Origin: Marinobacter aromaticivorans
GTDB lineage: Bacteria; Pseudomonadota; Gammaproteobacteria; Pseudomonadales; Oleiphilaceae
Direction of reading: 5' to 3'
DNA length: 64,000 nucleotides
Assembly: GCF_002806975.1 (NCBI RefSeq)
Contig: NZ_NIHD01000002.1
Coordinates: forward strand, 248,001-312,000
Made by a program: the position numbers and the translations under genes. The notes under the pieces were generated by a model. It was not told the DNA's origin. It saw nothing but the letters and a program-made list of their open reading frames with translations, and made no database searches. Below are positions 35,073 through 43,611 of the stretch, one piece after another (within the stretch, counting starts at the first letter, position 1; every line of letters begins with the position of its first letter).

Positions 35073-36434
35073 ATGGAAACAATTGAGAATATCTTTGGCG
35101 CCATCAACGGGCTGGTCTGGGGGCCGCCCATGTTGATAATGATCCTTGGTGCCGGGCTGTTTCTCAGCCTCGGTCTGAAGCTGATGCCCATACTTAAAAT
35201 TGGCGCAGGCTTCCGTCTTTTGTGGAGCGGCCGCAGTGCCGGTGGTGCCGAGTCGGATGGTGAAATCCCGCCGTTCCAGGCGCTTATGACCGCCCTGTCT
35301 GCAACCGTCGGAACGGGCAATATTGCCGGCGTTGCAACCGCTGTTTTTCTCGGCGGGCCCGGCGCGCTGTTCTGGATGTGGCTGACCGCGCTTGTTGGCA
35401 TGGCCACCAAGTACTCCGAGGCCGTACTTGCGGTGCGCTTCCGCGAGGTGGATGAGCGTGGCGCCCATGTTGGCGGGCCCATGTATTACATTCGCAACGG
35501 CCTTGGCAAAAAATGGGCCTGGATGGGGGTGCTGTTCGCGATCTTTGCAGCCATTGCCGGCTTTGGCATTGGCAATACCGTGCAGGCCAACTCCGTTGCA
35601 GACGTAATGGAAACGACATTTGGCCTGCCGCACTGGATCTCCGGTATTATTCTGATGGTGCTGGTTGGCCTGGTATTGATCGGCGGCATCAAGCGCATCG
35701 GGCGCGTGGCCAGTGCCCTTGTTCCCTTTATGGCGCTTTCGTATCTGGTCGCAGGCCTGGTTGTCCTGGCTGTCAATTACGCAGAAATTCCTGCCGCCTT
35801 CTCCATGATCTTCAAGCAAGCCTTCAGTCCGACAGCCGCAGAAGGCGGCTTCGCCGGGGCCGCTGTCTGGGCCGCTATCCGGTTTGGTGTTGCGCGAGGG
35901 ATCTTCTCCAACGAAGCCGGCCTGGGCTCGGCCCCTATTGCCCACGCGGCGGCACAAACCAAGAACCCGATCCACCAGGGTATGGTGGCCATGCTGGGTA
36001 CCTTTTTCGACACCATCATCATTTGTTCAATTACCGGCCTGGTAATCATCACGTCTGGCACCTGGACATCCGGTGAATCCGGCGCATCGCTCACGTCCAT
36101 GGCCTTCTCCCATGCACTGCCCGGAATCGGCGATTATATCGTTGCCATTTCCCTTGCGATTTTTGCCTTCACCACCCTGCTTGGCTGGTCGTTCTACGGT
36201 GAGCGTAGCGTCGAGTTTCTGTTCGGAGTAAAGGCCATAGTGCCCTACCGGATTGCCTGGGTGCTTGCCATCCCCGTTGGCGCAACCGTAAATCTTGGCC
36301 TGATCTGGCTCATAGCCGACACACTGAACGCCATGATGGCATTGCCAAACCTGGTCGCCCTGCTGTTACTCAGCCCGGTAGTGTTCAAACTGACCAAAGA
36401 GTATTTTGAAAAAGAAAAGGCCGTAGGTCTCTGA
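35073..36434 (+). CDS. Sodium:alanine symporter, AGCS family
   Basis: This 453-residue protein has about eleven membrane helices and the AGCS signatures: FQALMTALSATVGTGNIAGV (about residues 68-87), GGPMYYIRNGLGKKWAW, and VARGIFSNEAGLGSAPIAHA. AGCS carriers take up alanine or glycine with Na+ (or H+). GGAGATCC lies upstream of the ATG. Na+ dependence would match the Na+-type ATPase and NSS transporter elsewhere in the window. The 216 bases that follow, before the peroxiredoxin gene, hold no gene that I can see. Confidence 0.93.
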   Translation: METIENIFGAINGLVWGPPMLIMILGAGLFLSLGLKLMPILKIGAGFRLLWSGRSAGGAESDGEIPPFQALMTALSATVGTGNIAGVATAVFLGGPGALFWMWLTALVGMATKYSEAVLAVRFREVDERGAHVGGPMYYIRNGLGKKWAWMGVLFAIFAAIAGFGIGNTVQANSVADVMETTFGLPHWISGIILMVLVGLVLIGGIKRIGRVASALVPFMALSYLVAGLVVLAVNYAEIPAAFSMIFKQAFSPTAAEGGFAGAAVWAAIRFGVARGIFSNEAGLGSAPIAHAAAQTKNPIHQGMVAMLGTFFDTIIICSITGLVIITSGTWTSGESGASLTSMAFSHALPGIGDYIVAISLAIFAFTTLLGWSFYGERSVEFLFGVKAIVPYRIAWVLAIPVGATVNLGLIWLIADTLNAMMALPNLVALLLLSPVVFKLTKEYFEKEKAVGL

Positions 36435-36650
36435 GAAAAAAGAACCTTCGGCCACCAGTGAAACCTGGTACAAACATCAACGTGACGGCTGGCGAATACC
36501 GAAATGCAAGATGAGGTGAATCAACTGACCCTTGCAATACCGTCATCCGGCACCAATGATTGTCGTATACACTGAATAAATGGATCCGGTAGCCTCCCTG
36601 CCGGGATCCTGAACACCGCCACTACAATATGACATCCAAGGAGAGCGACT

Positions 36651-37304
36651 ATGAGCATACGTTTAGGGGATACCGCACCGGACTTTGAACAGGACTCCAG
36701 TGAAGGCAGGATTTCATTCCATCAATGGCTGGGAGATAGCTGGGGCGTGCTCTTCTCTCACCCGGCAGACTTCACTCCGGTGTGCACCACCGAACTTGGC
36801 CTGACTGCCAAGCTCAAAGACGAGTTTGAAAAGCGTAACGTCAAGGCCATCGCACTGAGCGTGGACCCTGTTGACTCCCACCATGAGTGGATCAAGGACA
36901 TCAACGAAACCCAGGGTTGCGCGGTGAACTTCCCGATCATTGCCGACCACGACGGTAAAGTTTCCGAGCTGTACGACATGATTCACCCCAATGCCGACAG
37001 CACGCTTACCGTGCGCTCGCTGTTCGTGATTGATCCGAACAAAAAAGTTCGCCTGATCATCACCTACCCGGCCAGCACCGGCCGCAACTTCAACGAAGTT
37101 CTGCGCGTCATTGATTCCCTGCAGCTGACCGACGATCACAAGGTCGCCACCCCGGGCAACTGGGAACGCGGCGGCGATGTGGTGATTGTGCCGTCACTTC
37201 AGGATGAGGAAGAAATCAAACAGCGCTTCCCCAAGGGCTACAAGAAGGTGAAGTCTTACCTGCGGATGACGCCGGACCCCACGGCTAACTGGAGCGGTGA
37301 TTAA
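36651..37304 (+). CDS. 1-Cys peroxiredoxin (Prx6 group)
   Basis: This 217-residue enzyme reduces peroxides. The peroxidatic Cys45 is in HPADFTPVCTTELG, the Thr42/Cys45/Arg set being typical; the extended C-terminal arm (about 150-215, TPGNWERGGDVVIVPSLQDE) marks the Prx6/1-Cys group. Another cysteine (about residue 89) is not placed as a resolving Cys. AAGGAG precedes the ATG. It stands alone and ends in a bidirectional terminator. Confidence 0.93.
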   Translation: MSIRLGDTAPDFEQDSSEGRISFHQWLGDSWGVLFSHPADFTPVCTTELGLTAKLKDEFEKRNVKAIALSVDPVDSHHEWIKDINETQGCAVNFPIIADHDGKVSELYDMIHPNADSTLTVRSLFVIDPNKKVRLIITYPASTGRNFNEVLRVIDSLQLTDDHKVATPGNWERGGDVVIVPSLQDEEEIKQRFPKGYKKVKSYLRMTPDPTANWSGD

Positions 37305-37344
37305 TGCTCCGTGCCGGTAGCCGAATGTAGCAGCTACTGAGTGC

Positions 37345-37380
37345 AAAAAGCCGGACAGTTTTCACTGCCCGGCTTTTTTT
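37345..37380. terminator. Bidirectional intrinsic terminator
   Basis: AAAAAGCCGGACAG (37345-37358) pairs with CTGCCCGGCTTTTTTT (37365-37380), with one bulge and a short loop TTTTCA. T-runs on both strands let it end the peroxiredoxin gene (+) and the convergent metQ (-). Confidence 0.88.
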
Positions 37381-37412
37381 GTGGTTTCTTTGGGTAATTG
37401 CCACCGTCTTGA

Positions 37413-38195
37413 TCAAAACGCCGGAACAACAGCACCTTCGTATTTTTTCTTGATGAAATCGCGAACCTCGTCAGACTTCAGCGCCTTTGCCAGCTTTTGC
37501 ATGGCTTCGCTGTCCTTGTTATCCGGGCGGGCTACAAGAATGTTCACGTAGGGAGACTCGGAACCTTCGATGATCAGCGCATCCTCAGACGGATTGAGGC
37601 CGGCTTCCAGCGCGTAGTTGGTGTTGATCAGGGCAACGTCCACCTGGCCAAGAATCCGGGGCAGGGTTGCGGCTTCCAGCTCCTTGAAGTCGAGATCTTT
37701 GGGATTATCGGCAATATCACGTGGGGTAGCAGTAATCTTGCTGCCTTCTTTCAGGGTGATCACGCCGGCTTTTTGCAGCAGCAAAAGTGCACGGCCACCG
37801 TTGGTAGGGTCGTTGGGAATGGCGATGACTGCGCCGTTTTTCAGATCGTCCAGGGAGTCGATTTTGTTGGAGTAGGCACCAAACGGCTCAACGTGAACCC
37901 CGGTAACGGTCACCAGATTCGTGCCACGACCGTCATTGAACTCATCCAGGTACGGCTGGTGCTGGAAGAAGTTGGCATCCATACGCTTCTGGTCGACCTG
38001 CACGTTTGGCTGGATGTAGTCGGTGAACACTTTTACATCCAGTTCCACGCCCTGTTCGGCCAGTTGCGGTTTCACAAATTCCAGCAGTTCAGCATGTGGA
38101 ACGGGGGTTGCTGCAACGGAAAGTTTCTCAGCGGAGACCGCCGCAGAAAAAACGGATGCGGCAGCCAGGGCTACCAGGGCTTTTTTGAAGTTCAT
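37413..38195 (-). CDS. metQ: Methionine ABC transporter substrate-binding protein
   Basis: This 260-residue NlpA/MetQ-type protein binds methionine (often D- and L-) for the MetNI importer. The mature part has the family pattern LSVAATPVPHAELLEFVKPQ, then DANFFQHQPYLDEFN, PNDPTNGGRALLLLQKAGVI, and LINTNYALEAGL. The signal peptide ends in VSA-E without a lipobox cysteine, so unlike E. coli MetQ it appears to be a free periplasmic protein. AGGAGAG precedes the ATG. It is the last gene behind metN and metI, separated from metI by a 111-base palindromic element. Confidence 0.92.
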   Translation of the reverse strand: MNFKKALVALAAASVFSAAVSAEKLSVAATPVPHAELLEFVKPQLAEQGVELDVKVFTDYIQPNVQVDQKRMDANFFQHQPYLDEFNDGRGTNLVTVTGVHVEPFGAYSNKIDSLDDLKNGAVIAIPNDPTNGGRALLLLQKAGVITLKEGSKITATPRDIADNPKDLDFKELEAATLPRILGQVDVALINTNYALEAGLNPSEDALIIEGSESPYVNILVARPDNKDSEAMQKLAKALKSDEVRDFIKKKYEGAVVPAF

Positions 38196-38236
38196 TAAGT
38201 ACTCTCCTGTTAATTGATGTTAACTGTGAACTCGGG

Positions 38237-38347
38237 GCCGACGACTGCACCGCCCTTCCGAAAACGTGGAGCGCCAGGGATGGCGCGACCGAGCCCTACA
38301 GGGACGTATTTACGGGCGTTTTTCGGAAGGGCGGTGCAGTTGTCGGC
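38237..38347. repeat. Imperfect palindromic element between metI and metQ
   Basis: A 30-base left arm (38237-38266) is repeated in inverse orientation at 38317-38347 with one substitution and one extra T; arms begin GCCGACGACTGCACCGCCC. The 50-base centre holds further hairpins (GCGCCAGGGATGGCGC at 38271-38286). No coding sequence is present. Element size and structure recall dispersed palindromic repeats (REP or MITE type) of gammaproteobacteria, though I cannot check for copies elsewhere. It lies in the mRNA between metI and metQ and may protect or separate the two messages. Confidence 0.75.
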
Positions 38348-38362
38348 TAACTCAAATCCAGA

Positions 38363-39028
38363 TTACTTACGGCTGAAATACAAAACCAGACGATCACCCA
38401 CCATCTGCAACACCTGTACGAAGATCACCAATAACGCCACAGTGATGACCATCACATCGGTCTGGAACCGCTGGTAGCCAAAACGAATGGCCAGATCACC
38501 CAGGCCGCCACCGCCGATAACGCCGGACATGGCCGCGTAGGACACCAGCGTAATGGCGGTGACCGTAATACCGGCGATGATGCCCGGCAAGGCTTCCGGC
38601 AGCAAGGCGCCGAAGATGATCTGGCGCACGTTGGCACCCATGGCCTGGGTGGCTTCGATGATGCCCCGATCAACTTCCCGCAACGAGGTTTCCACCAGCC
38701 GGGCGAAGAAGGGTGCGCCGCCTGCCACCAGTGGCGGAATAGCACCTGCCACGCCCAGAGAGGTACCGATCAGCATTACAGTGAACGGAATCATCACAAT
38801 CAGCAGGATGATGAACGGTACGGAACGCAGCACGTTCACCACAAACGACAGCACAGCGTAAGCCACCGGTTGTTCCAGCAACTGGCGCTTGCCGGTGAGG
38901 AACAGCAGCACTCCAATGGGCAGGCCGGCCAGTACGCTGAACAGCAGCGACATGCCCACCATCACCAGTGTGTCCCAGCTGGCTATGCCAATTTCTGGCC
39001 AGTCTACGTTGCTTAGCAAGGCTTCCAT
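38363..39028 (-). CDS. metI: Methionine ABC transporter permease
   Basis: This 221-residue permease has five membrane helices and the MetI signature: WDTLVMVGMSLLFSVLAGLP, FVVNVLRSVPFIILLIVMIP, and the EAA-type coupling loop EATQAMGANVRQIIFGALLP. With MetN it forms the inner-membrane methionine importer fed by MetQ. Its ATG shares one base with the metN stop. The palindromic element lies just behind its stop. Confidence 0.94.
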   Translation of the reverse strand: MEALLSNVDWPEIGIASWDTLVMVGMSLLFSVLAGLPIGVLLFLTGKRQLLEQPVAYAVLSFVVNVLRSVPFIILLIVMIPFTVMLIGTSLGVAGAIPPLVAGGAPFFARLVETSLREVDRGIIEATQAMGANVRQIIFGALLPEALPGIIAGITVTAITLVSYAAMSGVIGGGGLGDLAIRFGYQRFQTDVMVITVALLVIFVQVLQMVGDRLVLYFSRK

Positions 39029-40035
39029 CAGCGCACCACCTCCACATGGACATCTGCCGCTTCCAGTGCATTCATGGCAGCTCCCAGATCACCCCCAACC
39101 AAAGACAGCGTAAGTTGCCCGTAGGGAGTGTCCTTGATGTGATCGATACGGCCCGAGAGAATGCTGAAATCAACACCCGAGGCGCGCGCTACGCTGCCCA
39201 GTAACGGCTGATAGGTGGATTCGCCCTTGAAGGTGAGGCGCAGAATACGGCCACTGGCTTTTTGCAGATCCTCCTGCAGTTCCTGGCCGTCGATGTTTTC
39301 ACTCTCAAACACGAAATCCCGGGTAGTGGGGTGTTTCGGGTGCAGGAAGACTTCACTTACCGGGCCCATCTCCACTACGCGACCGCCGTCCATTACCGCA
39401 ACCCGGTCGCACACCCGCCGGACTACATCCATTTCATGGGTGATGAGTACGATGGTGAGGCCAAGCTCTTTATTGATCTCGGAAAGCAGGCGCAGCACCG
39501 ACTGGGTTGTTTGGGGGTCCAGGGCACTGGTGGCTTCGTCGCACAGAAGAATTGTGGGGCGGCAAGCCAGGGCCCGGGCAATGCCCACTCGCTGCTTTTG
39601 ACCACCCGACAATTGCGATGGGTATTTGGTGGCGTGATCGGTAAGGCTGACGCGCGCCAGCAGTTCCTGCACACGATCGCGGATTTCTGCTTTGGAATAG
39701 ATGCCCGCCAGCTTCATGGGGAAGGCAATATTATCCGAAACAGTTTTCGAGGAAAGCAGGTTGAAGTGCTGGAAAATCATGCCGACTTTACGACGGAACG
39801 CTCGCAGTTCTGCAGCGCCGTAGCGGGTGATATTCTCGCCATCAATCAGAATATCACCGCCAGTAGGCGGTTCCAGAAGGTTGATCAGGCGCACCAGGGT
39901 AGACTTCCCCGCACCGGAATGCCCGACGATGCCAAACACTTCGCCGTTTTCAATGGTCATGTCCGTCGGGTGCAGCGCCGGGATCGCCCGGCCGTCCACC
40001 TGATAGGACTTCTGTACCTGGTCAAATACAATCAC
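39028..40035 (-). CDS. metN: Methionine ABC transporter ATPase
   Basis: This 335-residue ABC ATPase starts with GTG 40035. It has Walker [11 protein letters not shown], signature [12 protein letters not shown], Walker [13 protein letters not shown] and a C-terminal NIL/ACT-like regulatory domain (about 250-335, [20 protein letters not shown]), through which internal methionine inhibits MetNI transport. It is first in metN-I-Q. A promoter was not identified in the ~115 bases before the next gene (40151). Confidence 0.94.
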   Translation of the reverse strand: MIVFDQVQKSYQVDGRAIPALHPTDMTIENGEVFGIVGHSGAGKSTLVRLINLLEPPTGGDILIDGENITRYGAAELRAFRRKVGMIFQHFNLLSSKTVSDNIAFPMKLAGIYSKAEIRDRVQELLARVSLTDHATKYPSQLSGGQKQRVGIARALACRPTILLCDEATSALDPQTTQSVLRLLSEINKELGLTIVLITHEMDVVRRVCDRVAVMDGGRVVEMGPVSEVFLHPKHPTTRDFVFESENIDGQELQEDLQKASGRILRLTFKGESTYQPLLGSVARASGVDFSILSGRIDHIKDTPYGQLTLSLVGGDLGAAMNALEAADVHVEVVR

Positions 40036-40150
40036 GATCAGCGCCTTGTGGGTGCAGAATTAAAGCCGGCAATTATAGACTATTCCCATGCCAAACCCGA
40101 ATCCGGATTTCCCCCACGCATGGCCGGCGCTGACCGCCTTGACACGCTCT

Positions 40151-40798
40151 CTAATGCAGCGCCCGCAATTGTCTCGGATACAACGCGGCGCTTACTTCCG
40201 GCTCCTCCAGGAGATCTGCCAGTTCAAGATCAACATCTGTTTCCTCTCCCTGCTCCGGCAGGGGATCAAACAGTGTGCTGAGCCAGGATGCAATCGAAGG
40301 CTCTTCATCACGCCGGTAATCCGTAGACAGCGCCTTGATCCGACGAAAGCCGATGATGCGCTGGTGCTTTGGATCCCGGATTTGCTCAAAACCACGCCAG
40401 TACACGTGATCCCGGGTATGGAGTTGTACAAACAGGGTATCTATAGGCTCATTTGACTCTTCCTCGGCGCTGTCTCTTGCCAGGTTTTCATGGCTGTCTG
40501 CCGACGCCTCAGCAGAGATTTCGGTGCCCTCACCTTCTGCAACTTCCTTTTTTTTCTGGCGAATGGTTGTCCAGGCGGGGTAGAGAACCGCCACGGCATC
40601 CGCTTCAACATGCTCGCGGGCAGCGCGGAGAATCAATCCCCAGCGCGCCTTGTCGGCATCGGTTTCCAGTGAGTTGATGGGCAAGTCATAGCTTTGTTCG
40701 CTGGACAGAACAATCGCCATCATCGGAGCATCAAGCTCCCCCATGGCCTCTGCCTGTGCTACTGATACCAGTTCATCGATTGCCATCGGTTGGTTCAT
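40151..40798 (-). CDS. Unknown acidic cytosolic protein
   Basis: I do not recognise this 215-residue protein. It has no signal or membrane segment. The N-terminal part (about 1-85) is mixed alpha/beta (MMAIVLSSEQSYDLPINSLE, RAAREHVEADAVAVLYPAWT); a low-complexity charged insert at about 85-120 (KKKEVAEGEGTEIS...) is followed by TLFVQLHTRDHVYWRGFEQI and a second charged stretch at the end (PLPEQGEETDVDLELADLLE). GGAGG precedes the ATG. It stands between metN and an amidase with no strong operon link. Confidence 0.65.
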   Translation of the reverse strand: MNQPMAIDELVSVAQAEAMGELDAPMMAIVLSSEQSYDLPINSLETDADKARWGLILRAAREHVEADAVAVLYPAWTTIRQKKKEVAEGEGTEISAEASADSHENLARDSAEEESNEPIDTLFVQLHTRDHVYWRGFEQIRDPKHQRIIGFRRIKALSTDYRRDEEPSIASWLSTLFDPLPEQGEETDVDLELADLLEEPEVSAALYPRQLRALH

Positions 40799-40908
40799 AA
40801 TACGCTCGCCTCCACGATGCCATCAGGGTGTGTCAGGAAAATAATCTTCCTGACACACAGCATAGCCTGTTACGGGTTGAAAGATAAACGTGGGGTTTGA
40901 TTAACGGA

Positions 40909-42423
40909 TCACAAGCCCGCTGCGGGGAACGCATTTTCAAGCCTTTCGTAATAGCCAAACCAGGGCGCAGCCTCTTCCAGCTGGGCAGCCAGTTGCAGCA
41001 AAACGCCTTCACCACCGTGCGGAGCACCCAGCTGCACGCCTACAGGTAAGCCATCCGCCGTCCAGTGCATGGGCACAGACATAGCGGGGGTTCCGGTAAG
41101 GTTGGCAAGTTGCGTGAACGGCGTGCGGGCCAGGCTTTCCATCGCCATCTGGTCTACCTGTCCGCTGCGGTGCACCATTTTCCCGGCTTTAAGCGCCAAC
41201 ATCAGCCTCGCCGCCAGTTTCAGATGCGCTGGCGTGTCCAACTCGCCGATCCGGGCCGGCAGCTGGCCAGTCGTGGGGCACAGATAAAGGTCATAGCCAC
41301 CAAAAAATGCCCCCAGCGCCCGGGCAAATTCATTCCATTGCTGCCGGCGCAGTACGTAATCAGACAGGGGCATGGTGTTGCCCAGCATGCCAAGCAGGCG
41401 GGTATCCAACTCGAAATCCCGATCGGAAGCACCGAACTGATCTTTGGCTTTCGCCATCAGCGCAGATACTTCACCGAAATAAAGGCCCAGATAGCAGCGT
41501 GCCAGCGCCATACCATCAAATTCCGGCCGGGCATACTCAACCCTGTGCCCCAGGTTTTCCAGAATCCGCGCCGTCTCCTCAACAGCAGCAATGCACTCAG
41601 GTGCCACTTCCGTGTCATAGGGCGAGGATGTGAACAGGCCGATTTTCAGGCTACCGGGTGATTTCTGCATCAATTCCCCATAACTGGACCCGGGCGCAGG
41701 AATGATAAACGGGTCGCCGGCAGCCGGGCCGCTGAGCACATCGAGCATGGCGGCACTGTCGCGCACCGTGCGGGTGACCACATGGTCGGTGGATGCGCCG
41801 GTCCAGGACTCGCCCATAAAGGGCCCGCTCGAGATTCGGCCACGGGAGGGTTTGAGCCCGAACAGGCCATTGTAGGCGGCGGGAATGCGAATGGAGCCAC
41901 CCCCATCGTTGGCACCCGCCATGGGCACTATGCCGGCTGCAGCGGCGGCGCCAGAACCACCACTTGAGCCCCCCGGTGTGAGATCCGTATTCCACGGGTT
42001 GCGCGATGGCCCCCACAGCTCGGATTCGGTAATCGCCTTGAGCCCGAGCTCCGGTGTTGCGGTTCGGCCCAGGATGACCAGACCGCTCTCACAGGCACGG
42101 CGTACAAACTCGGAATCCTGGGGTGCTATGTTGTTCTTAAAACCGCGGCTACCGTAAGTGCAGGGCTTGCCGGCCTGCTCCTGAGCCAGGTCCTTGAGCA
42201 GCAAAGGAACACCGGCAAAAACCCCTTGCGCGGGAAACTCCCGGGCCAGCGCTTCGGAAAACTGGGGAAAGCAGATGGCGTTCAGGGCACCATTCACAGA
42301 GCTTGCCCGTTCCACCGCAGCCTCGCATACTTCCCGGGAGGTCACTTCGCCACGGCGTATAAGATCAGCCAATGCGGTGGCATCATAACGAAGATACTCA
42401 GATTGCTTCATAGAGGCGTCCAT
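40909..42423 (-). CDS. Amidase, amidase-signature family
   Basis: This 504-residue enzyme has the Ser-cisSer-Lys triad of the amidase-signature family: Lys77 in LLLKDLAQEQ, Ser153 in TPGGSSGGSGAA, and nucleophile Ser177 in DGGGSIRIPAAYNG. It should hydrolyse an amide, for example of a carboxylic acid or amino acid; substrate not readable. An ATG at 42411 is a possible alternative start. It is divergent from the SLT-type gene at 42463, with a 39-base gap. Confidence 0.9.
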   Translation of the reverse strand: MDASMKQSEYLRYDATALADLIRRGEVTSREVCEAAVERASSVNGALNAICFPQFSEALAREFPAQGVFAGVPLLLKDLAQEQAGKPCTYGSRGFKNNIAPQDSEFVRRACESGLVILGRTATPELGLKAITESELWGPSRNPWNTDLTPGGSSGGSGAAAAAGIVPMAGANDGGGSIRIPAAYNGLFGLKPSRGRISSGPFMGESWTGASTDHVVTRTVRDSAAMLDVLSGPAAGDPFIIPAPGSSYGELMQKSPGSLKIGLFTSSPYDTEVAPECIAAVEETARILENLGHRVEYARPEFDGMALARCYLGLYFGEVSALMAKAKDQFGASDRDFELDTRLLGMLGNTMPLSDYVLRRQQWNEFARALGAFFGGYDLYLCPTTGQLPARIGELDTPAHLKLAARLMLALKAGKMVHRSGQVDQMAMESLARTPFTQLANLTGTPAMSVPMHWTADGLPVGVQLGAPHGGEGVLLQLAAQLEEAAPWFGYYERLENAFPAAGL

Positions 42424-42462
42424 TTGTTATTGTGGTGCCCGGTTGCCACGGACACACTGTTT

Positions 42463-43602
42463 ATGAACTCAAGATTCGCAAGCTTACGTCAGCTTGTTCT
42501 GATTTTCACCCTGGCTACGCTGACGCAGGCTCCGGCCCTGGCCGAAGAGGGTCAGGCCGGGGACGAAGGCGCTGACACCGCTGGCTGGACAGCTATTGTG
42601 AGGAATTCGCCTTACTGGGCGAGCCAGGGCGTTTACAGGAATATTCTCACTATCCGCCGCTGGGTACTGAAGGAGTCCGGCTATTGCTCAAACCCTGATC
42701 GCCACATTCTGTTCGACATGCGCGGGCAGTTTCTGGGCTGGATCAGCGACGGTGCTGATCGCGCCACTACCCAGAAGCGCCTCAACGATACCCGCCAGTC
42801 TTTGCACACCAAAGGGCTCACAGAGGAATGGGTTGCCGGTGATGCACATACCAAGGGCTACCCGTTTGCTCTGGCCTGCAACCAGCCCCATGTAAACCTA
42901 GACCTTGCGGTTGCTCGCTACCTCGGAACCCGGGAACAGGACCGCGTGTGGGGCGCCTGGGACGACCTTTCTTTTGCAACCCGGGAACAACCCGGCTCAC
43001 TTCACGGAGCCCTGATGTACATTGTTCAGCGCCGGAGCGAACAAAACCGGTTTGCGCTGCCGGCGGTTTTACCCAGGTATCTGGCGGGGCAAATCCTGAT
43101 TGAAAGCGGCGGCCAGGCAAGGGCGCATTCCCGGGCAAATGCCAAGGGCATTCTCCAGTTGTCCCCTCCCGCCCTGAAAGACTGCCAGATCAAACCACAA
43201 AACTATTGGCACAGGCTGGCGCAAATCGATTGCGCGCTGCGCCTGATGCACCAGAATGCCCGCAACCTGCAGCCGGCCTTTGATGAACGCTTCGGTCACC
43301 TGCCAGAAAACAAACGCAACGAACTGTTCGTGCTCCTGCTGATTCAGGCCTACCACGGTGGCGCAAGCCGGGTGCAGGCACTGCTTGAAGACGAGACGCT
43401 GGCCAAGCCGGCAGAATACTTTGCAGCTAATCACGAGCGCTTTACCGCAGGCGATATTGCGTTCGGCATGGTGTTTCACAATCTGGGGCGGGACAGGCTG
43501 GGGCTGGCATCACTGTACTACGTAGCCGATGTGCAACTGGCCACCGAGGCGCTTTGCAAAACTGACACACTCGGATCTGCCCGGTTCTGTGCCGGGAAAT
43601 AA
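42463..43602 (+). CDS. Secreted lytic transglycosylase-like protein (SLT fold)
   Basis: I start this 379-residue protein at ATG 42463, where a signal peptide begins (hydrophobic LRQLVLIFTLATL, cleavage after APALA). The C-terminal half has the SLT pattern: RYLAGQILIESGGQARAHSR with catalytic-type Glu214, NAKGILQLSPPALKDC, then a helical end reading HNLGRDRLGLASLYYVADVQ. The N-terminal half (about 30-190) is unassigned. It probably acts on peptidoglycan, but the active site is only partly conserved, so catalysis is an inference. It is convergent with the sensor-type diguanylate cyclase, nine bases away. Confidence 0.72.
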   Translation: MNSRFASLRQLVLIFTLATLTQAPALAEEGQAGDEGADTAGWTAIVRNSPYWASQGVYRNILTIRRWVLKESGYCSNPDRHILFDMRGQFLGWISDGADRATTQKRLNDTRQSLHTKGLTEEWVAGDAHTKGYPFALACNQPHVNLDLAVARYLGTREQDRVWGAWDDLSFATREQPGSLHGALMYIVQRRSEQNRFALPAVLPRYLAGQILIESGGQARAHSRANAKGILQLSPPALKDCQIKPQNYWHRLAQIDCALRLMHQNARNLQPAFDERFGHLPENKRNELFVLLLIQAYHGGASRVQALLEDETLAKPAEYFAANHERFTAGDIAFGMVFHNLGRDRLGLASLYYVADVQLATEALCKTDTLGSARFCAGK

Positions 43603-43611
43603 CTCTGGTCA

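Noticed and set aside
35004..35975. 323-codon minus-strand frame inside the AGCS symporter gene
   Set aside because: Antisense reading of an intact, conserved symporter, starting within it; composition is Gly/His/Asn-rich and family-free.
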